This document shows positions 5,282 to 10,292 of a stretch of 10,292 bases of DNA, piece by piece. The DNA lies in assembly GCA_964420455.1 (NCBI GenBank), contig CAYQTO010000135.1, forward strand, positions 1-10,292, given 5' to 3'. Source of the DNA: CAYQTO01 sp964420455 (GTDB taxonomy: Bacteria; Sumerlaeota; Sumerlaeia; SLMS01). Position 1 is the stretch's first letter; every line of letters starts with the position of its first letter. A program made the translations under genes and the position numbers. The notes under the pieces are model-generated. The model was given only the letters and a program-made list of their open reading frames with translations. It did not search any database and had not been told where the DNA came from.

Positions 5282-7821
5282 TCGTCAGTACCTTTCTTCT
5301 TTCGCGCCTGTGTCGTGCGGCGGGTGGTGCGCTTGGGCGTTTCCGCCGCCGGAGCTTCATCCGCCTTTTTCCTAGCGCGGCGTGCCGGGGTCTTGGCTTC
5401 GACCTCCGACTTGGCAGTGCGCTTTTTGGCCGGTTTTTCTTCCGAGGTCGAGGATTTCTTGGCGGTTGCCGATGTCTTTCGTGTGGGCGTCTTGGCGGTG
5501 GTGGCGGGGGCCTTGCCCGCCGCCTTGCGAGGAGTCTTTCGGGGGCGCGTGGTCTGCCGGGGCTTGTCGGCCTCCAGCCCGGTCACGCCTTGCTCGATCT
5601 GGTCGAGAAGGGCGGCGAAGTCCACCGGCGGCGTGGCAGCGGGGACGGGCTCGGGTGGAGCCTTCCGCGGGGCAGGCTTCGGTGCGGGAACCGCGGCCGA
5701 TTCGGCTTCCTTTTCGATATTCTCGAGGAGCGACCGCAGGGCATCCGCCTCGGGGGTGGCCTTGACGGCCACCCGCAGGGGTGGAGCGGTGGCGAGGGGT
5801 TCGGCGGGGCTCTTGGTGCGGCCGCGCCCCCCACGAGTTCCCCGCCGGGTACGGCGCTTTTTCGACTCGGCGGCAGGGACTCCGGGAGCCGCGGGATCCA
5901 CGGGCTCATCCTCGACGAAAAGCGGCTCCTGCGCCGAGGCGGTCACCACCGCGGCTGGCGGTTCGACGTCCGCGGTCTCTGGTTCGGCCTGCGCTGTCGG
6001 TGGTGCGGTGGCTGCCCGATCGTCCTGCTTGTCGCGACCGCCCCGGCCGCGACGCCCCCTCCGGCGGCGCGAACGGCCCCCTTCCTTCGCCTCCCCGCTT
6101 CCCTCCCGCGGGGGGGCTTCCTGCTCCTCCGGCGCCTCCTCATCAGCCCCATCTGGCTCCGCAACGAGCCGATGCATCACGTCCACCTCGATCTCCTCGA
6201 CGAGCGGTGCCACCGCCGACTCCTGGTCGATCCGATCCCCGCCGAGCCGCAGCGCGGCCCGTGGCGAGGCCGCCACCGGCGTGATCTGGTAGTCCTCCAG
6301 GTGGTAGTCCGGGTCCGCCCGATAGACAACGTCCACGCGGTGGGTCTCGCGGAGTGCCTCGAAGAAGATGCGGTACTTGCTGGTCAGGTGGTCGAGGAGC
6401 TTGGGATGGCCGGAAACCATGACCGCGGCCGCCTCCGGCGTCTGCTCAAGGGCCCGCAGCACGTCGTACTTCAGCCGGCGGAACACCTGGTCCGGCTGGC
6501 GCACATACCCCGTGCCGAGACAGTAAGGGCACTCCTCGAAGAGTTGCTTCTGGAGGCTCTCGCGCTGACGCTTGCGAGTCAGCACGAGGAGGCCAAACTC
6601 GCCCATCCGGCCGATCGCCGCCTTCGCACGGTCGTGCCGCAGGTGGCGGCGGAATTCCTCCGAGACCTTTTCCTGGTGCGACCGCGAAAGCATGTCGATG
6701 AAGTCGATAACAACGATCCCCCCGAGATCGCGAAGGCGAATCAGCCTAGCGATCGCTTCCGCCGCCTCGAGGTTCGTCTTCAGGCTCGTCTTTTCCTGAT
6801 CCCGCTTCCCTGTGAAGCGCCCGGTGTTCACGTCGATCGCGGTCAGCGCCTCGTTCTCGTCGACGATCAGGTATCCGCCGGACTTCAACCAGTACTTCGG
6901 TTGGAAGGCCTTGTCGATCTGCGCTTCGACCCCATAGAAGTCAAAGATGCATTCGGTCCCCTCGAAGAGCGAGACCCGGTCGGCCATTTCCGGGAGATGC
7001 TCCTCGAGCTGACGTCGAACCTCCTGGACGTCCTCGGGGCGGTCGCAGACCACCTCCTCGAAATCGGAGGGAAAGGCGTCGCGGACCATTCGGGCGATCA
7101 GGTCGTGATCGTTGTAGAGGAGGCCGGGGCCGTTCTTGTCGCGGTAGCGCTCGAGGATGTTGATCCAGGTTTCCTCGAGGGTCTCCGCGTCTTTGGTGAT
7201 CGCCTCGTCCTCCTTGTCCAGACCGGCAGTGCGAACAATGAAGGAGTGATCCTCCGTCTTGAGCCGGGAGAGGAGGCGCTTGAGGCGGTAGCGATCCTGG
7301 CCGAGGGCAATCTTGCGGGAAACGCCCCCTTCCTGACTCGGGAAGGGAAGCATGACGACATAGCGCCCGGCGATGGAGAGGTTGGTGGTGACGCGAGGTG
7401 CCTTGCCGCCGATCTCGTCCTTCATGACCTGGACGATGATGTCGTCTCCGCGCCTGATGGGGGGGGCGGCCTGGGGGGCGCGGGGATCCTGGCGGGGTCG
7501 GCGGCCGGGACGCTCGATACGGCCCGGGATGATTTCCTCGGAGGCATCCCGGATCGCGTCGAGTTGGTCCTCCTCGCTCAAGACAAGGGACTCGGGCCGG
7601 ATATCCATAAAGTGGAGGAACATGTTCCGCTCGAGGCCGACGTCGATGAAGGCGGCCTGAAGCCCGGGGACCACGTCCTGCACGCGGCCGCGATAGATGT
7701 TGTTGACGATGGTGAGGTGGTCGGTCTGCTCGGTATGAAGCTCTACGAGTTCGCGATCTTCGAGGAAGGCAATGCGGACTTCTCCGTCCTCGCGGTTAAC
7801 AAGGATGCGTGTGGTGGGCAT
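5278..7821 (-). CDS. rng: Rne/Rng family endoribonuclease with long tail
   Basis: RNase E/G-type single-strand-specific, 5'-sensing endoribonuclease for mRNA decay and rRNA/tRNA processing; 847 residues. The core is complete: an S1 domain (about 36-150, with YRGRVQDVVPGLQAAFIDVG) carrying an arginine/proline-rich insert (about 96-126); the 5'-monophosphate sensor with IVRTAG (195-200); the catalytic aspartates in AIDVNTGRFTGKR (Asp330) and VVIDFIDM (Asp373); and the zinc-link CPYCLGTGYV (Cys431, Cys434). After about residue 550 comes a roughly 290-residue low-complexity region with arginine-rich patches (583-596, 656-668), two similar short helical segments (about 694-709 and 734-752) and a lysine/alanine/threonine-rich end resembling histone H1. 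Such a tail is RNase E-like, so rne would be an equally fair name. The ATG at 7821 gives the family start PTTRILVNRE; AAAGGA lies about 13 bases ahead. The frame is open upstream to 7983 but that part is atypical. Confidence 0.93.
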   Translation of the reverse strand: MPTTRILVNREDGEVRIAFLEDRELVELHTEQTDHLTIVNNIYRGRVQDVVPGLQAAFIDVGLERNMFLHFMDIRPESLVLSEEDQLDAIRDASEEIIPGRIERPGRRPRQDPRAPQAAPPIRRGDDIIVQVMKDEIGGKAPRVTTNLSIAGRYVVMLPFPSQEGGVSRKIALGQDRYRLKRLLSRLKTEDHSFIVRTAGLDKEDEAITKDAETLEETWINILERYRDKNGPGLLYNDHDLIARMVRDAFPSDFEEVVCDRPEDVQEVRRQLEEHLPEMADRVSLFEGTECIFDFYGVEAQIDKAFQPKYWLKSGGYLIVDENEALTAIDVNTGRFTGKRDQEKTSLKTNLEAAEAIARLIRLRDLGGIVVIDFIDMLSRSHQEKVSEEFRRHLRHDRAKAAIGRMGEFGLLVLTRKRQRESLQKQLFEECPYCLGTGYVRQPDQVFRRLKYDVLRALEQTPEAAAVMVSGHPKLLDHLTSKYRIFFEALRETHRVDVVYRADPDYHLEDYQITPVAASPRAALRLGGDRIDQESAVAPLVEEIEVDVMHRLVAEPDGADEEAPEEQEAPPREGSGEAKEGGRSRRRRGRRGRGGRDKQDDRAATAPPTAQAEPETADVEPPAAVVTASAQEPLFVEDEPVDPAAPGVPAAESKKRRTRRGTRGGRGRTKSPAEPLATAPPLRVAVKATPEADALRSLLENIEKEAESAAVPAPKPAPRKAPPEPVPAATPPVDFAALLDQIEQGVTGLEADKPRQTTRPRKTPRKAAGKAPATTAKTPTRKTSATAKKSSTSEEKPAKKRTAKSEVEAKTPARRARKKADEAPAAETPKRTTRRTTQARKKKGTDE

Positions 7822-8079
7822 CTGGGAGTGGGAATCCTTTCGGGAGGCGCCGCCCCGGAGCGCAACGCCAGGGGCCTGAGGCCGAGGGTGCTGCCCGGTG
7901 GGAGGCGGAAGGGGGGAACGGTCTGGGGAGTGTTCGAAGCCATCGAGGGCGCACGAAATCTCTGGCGCGGTGAGGAATCGCATCCGGGGACGCGGGGGAT
8001 CCGGACCGCCTACAGGCGCGACGGTCCGCAGGTTCCTTCAATGAAGGCAAGGGCGAATTCCGGCACCGGGTCGAATATC
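7822..8079. other. Non-coding gap upstream of the ribonuclease gene
   Basis: These 258 bases separate the stop of the secreted-protein gene from the ribonuclease start. The minus-strand frame of the ribonuclease stays open to an ATG at 7983, but the extra 54 residues are proline-rich, unlike the family and without a good ribosome site, so I treat the stretch as a leader. It contains the imperfect hairpin at 8003-8027. No tRNA-like cloverleaf or known riboswitch was recognised. A ribonuclease promoter or an autoregulatory 5' UTR could be here, but I see no clear consensus. Confidence 0.5.
8003..8027 (-). other. Imperfect hairpin after the secreted-protein gene
   Basis: GGACCG and CGGTCC are complementary arms, with a smaller CGCC-TGTA-GGCG stem nested in the middle, so two alternative foldings compete. 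It lies about 50 bases beyond the stop of the secreted-protein gene and 180 bases before the ribonuclease start. There is no T-run, so it is not a standard terminator. It may be an attenuator, a 3' end stabiliser, or chance. Confidence 0.3.
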
Positions 8080-8775
8080 TTACCGCCTGCGGCGAAGATC
8101 ACGGACCAGATCCGGCTCCTCCGCCTTGTCCGGGGCAAAGTCGTACTCGCCGCCGTCGGACAATCGCTGGGCGGGATACACCTCGCGGCGGACCGCTTGG
8201 GGGTCCTCCGGCCGCCAGAGCAACCGCTCGAACCGATAGATCCCCGCGGGAACCGAGAAGCGCTCGGCGGTGCCCGGCCCGTGGACGGTCCGAAGGCCTT
8301 CCCCGCGGGCATCTCCCTCGAGGGGCTCAAGGCGCAACTCGGCTCGCAGGGCGGTGTAAGGCGTGGCAAGCGACAGATGGGCGTGGCCGGGGGGGTCGCG
8401 CTCCATCGGCCGTCCGCGGAAACGAAACGGCTCCGCCACCATTTCGACAAAATCACGGTCGCGGGCGAACTCGAGCCGGGGAACACCGGGCAGCACCGCC
8501 AGTTGGCTGTAGTCCGGCGTGGGCGTGGGCACCGGAGTCAGGTTGACCGGTGCGCGCCACAGACGGGTGTCCGGCAGCCAGAGGAGCGCCCCGCCGGGGC
8601 GACGCCGCGGAGGCGCCGCCACCAGCGGCCCCTCGCCCATCGGCCCCTCAAAAACATCCCCAAGCCGAAGGGTAAGCGTCGGCGACGTCTGTGCCCGCCC
8701 GGAGGGCCCCAATCCGAGCAGCCCCGCCAGAGCCAACAAAAGCCACCATCGCCCCGAATGGCGACCGCATATCAC
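8080..8775 (-). CDS. Predicted secreted protein of unknown function
   Basis: A 231-residue protein with a clear Sec signal peptide: a short basic start (CGRHSGR), a hydrophobic core WWLLLALAGLLGLG (about 10-23) and a probable cleavage site after GRA or RAQ (about 28-29). The mature part has a proline-rich stretch with VNLTPVPTPTPDY, then mixed sequence with many charged residues, and ends in four arginines. No catalytic motif, lipobox, LPXTG signal or second membrane segment is visible, and I recognise no family. The GTG at 8775 has GGAGG six bases upstream, far better than the in-frame ATG at 8823, and places the hydrophobic core at the normal distance from the start. It is divergent from the pilU-like gene, with 69 bases between them, and upstream of the ribonuclease in the same direction with a 258-base gap. 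A periplasmic or outer-surface role is possible, but any link to pili is inference from position only. Confidence 0.7.
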   Translation of the reverse strand: MICGRHSGRWWLLLALAGLLGLGPSGRAQTSPTLTLRLGDVFEGPMGEGPLVAAPPRRRPGGALLWLPDTRLWRAPVNLTPVPTPTPDYSQLAVLPGVPRLEFARDRDFVEMVAEPFRFRGRPMERDPPGHAHLSLATPYTALRAELRLEPLEGDARGEGLRTVHGPGTAERFSVPAGIYRFERLLWRPEDPQAVRREVYPAQRLSDGGEYDFAPDKAEEPDLVRDLRRRR

Positions 8776-8781
8776 CTTGAT

Positions 8782-8786
8782 CCTCC
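8782..8786 (-). promoter_or_regulatory. Ribosome binding site of the secreted-protein gene
   Basis: On the minus strand GGAGG is followed by ATCAAG and the GTG at 8775, an ideal six-base spacing. It decides the start against the ATG at 8823, which would add 16 polar residues before the signal peptide. A TTGACG hexamer at 8815-8820 is a possible -35 element for this gene, but no good -10 lies 16-18 bases downstream. Confidence 0.65.
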
Positions 8787-8833
8787 GGCCCCCATTGGCT
8801 AATTTCGCTGACTCCGTCAACATTGCGTGTGGA

Positions 8834-8838
8834 AAGGA
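8834..8838 (+). promoter_or_regulatory. Ribosome binding site of the pilU-like gene
   Basis: AAGGA lies six bases before the GTG at 8845. The first in-frame ATG is 33 codons further on, inside the conserved N-terminal domain, so the GTG is needed for a complete protein. Confidence 0.65.
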
Positions 8839-8844
8839 CCCCCA

Positions 8845-10292
8845 GTGGCCGCCAACAAGATCATCAGTTTCGCGGATTTCCTCCGCGAGGCAACCGAACA
8901 AGAAGCCACCGACGTCTATCTCGCTGCCGGCGCGGTCCCCTGCATGAACATCGATGGGGTCTATCAGCCGATGACCACGAACGACGGCCAACGGCTCAGC
9001 GCGGACCAGACCACGGCGGTCGCCCGCGAGGCCATGTCCGACAAGCAGTGGGAACACTTTCAGGAAGAGATGGAGATGAACCTGGCGTTCATGGCGCCGG
9101 GAACGAACCGCTTTCGCGTGAATATCTTCTGGCAGAGGGGCTCCATCGCCGTCGTCGCCCGCCGCGTGGTCATGGATATCCCCACCCTGCGCAAGCTTGG
9201 CCTGCCACCGGTCCTCCGCGACATCTCCCTCGGGGACCGCGGCATTGTCCTCGTCACCGGCTCCACCGGCAGCGGCAAGTCCACCTCTCTCGCCTCGATG
9301 ATCGACTATCGCAACCACATCCGCACCGGCCACATCGTCACCATCGAGGACCCGGTGGAGTTCATCCACCGGCACCGGCGCTCCATCGTCACCCAGCGCG
9401 AGGTGGGCATCGACACGACGAGCTTTCACGAAGCGCTCAAGAATACCCTGCGTCAGGCGCCCCAGGTGATCTCCATCGGCGAGATGCGCGATTCCGACAC
9501 CGTCCAGTTCTCCATGCATGCGGCGGAGACCGGCCACCTCGTCTTCGCCACCCTCCACTCCACCAACACGACGCTGGCGATCGAGCGCATCCTGAACTTC
9601 TATCCCCGCGAGCTCAAGGACCAGGTCCTGGCCCAGCTGGCGCTGAACCTCCGTGCGATCATCGGCCAGCGTCTCGTTGCCAAGTCCGGCGGCGGCCGCG
9701 TTGCCGCCGTCGAAATCCTCGTCATGACCCCCCGCGTCACCGACCTCGTCAGCAAGGGCAGCCTCAACGAGATCCGTGTCGCCCTCGCCGCCGAAAACCA
9801 GGAAGGTATGCAGACCTTCGACAAGTCCCTCTACAAGCTCGTCATGACCAAGCAGGTCACCCAGAACGACGCCCTCCAGGCGGCCGAATCACCGAACGAC
9901 CTGCAACTGAAGCTCAAGGGCATCGGCATCGAGCCCGGCTCCTCCTGGACCGACCTCTCGGACCCCTGGGCGAACATCCGCGACGACTTCGAGCTCCCGC
10001 AGACCGGTTACCACGAGAAGTTCAAGGACCAGAGCGCAGTCGGCATGTACACGAACGAGGGGGTGGCTTCGCTGCCGGGGATGCAGTCGGCGGCCTCCCG
10101 GGAGGATGTCGCCAAGATCGAGTTCGTGTTCGACGACGAGAAGTCGGGCACTGGGGAACGTCCGATCCAGACGGTTTCCGCGTCGGCGACGCCTCCACCG
10201 CAGGCGCCGGCCGCAATGCCCCCGACACCGCCGCGTCCCGGCGTCGGCGGCCCCCCGCGCCCCCCACAGGGCCCGCCCCCACGCCCGCAGGC
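8845..10292 (+). CDS. pilU: PilU/PilT-type pilus retraction ATPase, partial
   Basis: A hexameric secretion-ATPase-family motor that powers type IV pilus retraction from the cytoplasmic side of the inner membrane. The gene is open at the right edge; 482 codons are visible. The N-terminal PAS-like domain (about 1-110) contains MNLAFMAPGTNRFRVNIF. The RecA-like domain shows Walker A GSTGSGKST (139-147), the Asp box TIEDPVEF (166-173), Walker B with VISIGEMRD (208-216) and the His box HAAETGHLVFATLHS (225-239). The FIHRHRRSIVTQREVG and MIDYRN segments and the FRVNIFWQRG segment resemble PilU more than PilT. After about residue 370 the protein continues for over 110 residues, well past the usual 350-390, into a proline-rich, likely disordered tail. 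The start is GTG, supported by AAGGA at 8834-8838. Pilin, PilB and PilC are not in the window, so its partners lie elsewhere or to the right. Confidence 0.9.
   Translation, partial: MAANKIISFADFLREATEQEATDVYLAAGAVPCMNIDGVYQPMTTNDGQRLSADQTTAVAREAMSDKQWEHFQEEMEMNLAFMAPGTNRFRVNIFWQRGSIAVVARRVVMDIPTLRKLGLPPVLRDISLGDRGIVLVTGSTGSGKSTSLASMIDYRNHIRTGHIVTIEDPVEFIHRHRRSIVTQREVGIDTTSFHEALKNTLRQAPQVISIGEMRDSDTVQFSMHAAETGHLVFATLHSTNTTLAIERILNFYPRELKDQVLAQLALNLRAIIGQRLVAKSGGGRVAAVEILVMTPRVTDLVSKGSLNEIRVALAAENQEGMQTFDKSLYKLVMTKQVTQNDALQAAESPNDLQLKLKGIGIEPGSSWTDLSDPWANIRDDFELPQTGYHEKFKDQSAVGMYTNEGVASLPGMQSAASREDVAKIEFVFDDEKSGTGERPIQTVSASATPPPQAPAAMPPTPPRPGVGGPPRPPQGPPPRPQ

Noticed and set aside
7822..8079. 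A tRNA-like TTCGAA element near 7935
   Set aside because: The T-arm stem does not pair, and no acceptor, anticodon or D arm can be built around it.
5590..8802. A very long plus-strand open frame (about 1070 codons) opposite the ribonuclease and secreted-protein genes
   Set aside because: It is antisense to a gene with complete RNase E/G motifs. Long antisense frames are expected in GC-rich DNA with strong third-position bias, and its translation shows no recognisable domain.
8796..8812. A possible sigma-54 promoter (TTGGCT...CGCTGA) upstream of the pilU-like gene
   Set aside because: The spacing between the GG and GC elements is eight bases instead of the required ten.

Overview
The window is GC-rich bacterial chromosomal DNA, densely coded and made of housekeeping-type genes. 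An RNase E/G family endoribonuclease and a PilU-type pilus retraction ATPase suggest a Gram-negative-type, type IV piliated bacterium outside the well-studied model groups. GTG starts are common: four of the nine genes most likely begin with GTG, each behind a good Shine-Dalgarno sequence. I cannot name a phylum from sequence alone. I see no transposase, integrase, phage gene, CRISPR array, tRNA or rRNA.

Layout, left to right. The first 96 bases hold the start of metH (cobalamin-dependent methionine synthase) on the minus strand. A 127-base divergent spacer leads to thiD (224-1036, +), followed after 29 bases by a TetR-family regulator (1066-1671, +). One base separates the regulator's stop from the stop of a convergent MrfA/YprA-type DExH helicase with a DUF1998 cysteine cluster (1673-4021, -). 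A 359-base non-coding stretch with a probable terminator follows. Next is a minus-strand cluster, transcribed right to left: a predicted secreted protein (8775-8080), a Rne/Rng ribonuclease with a long low-complexity tail (7821-5278), an unreported 45-residue membrane protein (5281-5144), and a divergent NAD kinase (5127-4381). A pilU-like gene (8845 to beyond the right edge, +) is divergent from the secreted-protein gene.

How the genes relate. thiD and the TetR gene look co-transcribed. The ribonuclease, small protein and NAD kinase form a tight unit: a 4-base ATGA overlap joins the first two, 16 bases separate the last two, and a hairpin plus T-run follows the unit. metH and thiD serve cofactor and one-carbon metabolism, but they are divergent and need not be co-regulated. 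No complete novel multi-gene system is evident. The most interesting items are the 45-residue membrane protein between rng and nadK, a duplicated short helical motif in the ribonuclease tail, the divergent NAD kinase, and the proline-rich tail on the PilU-like ATPase.
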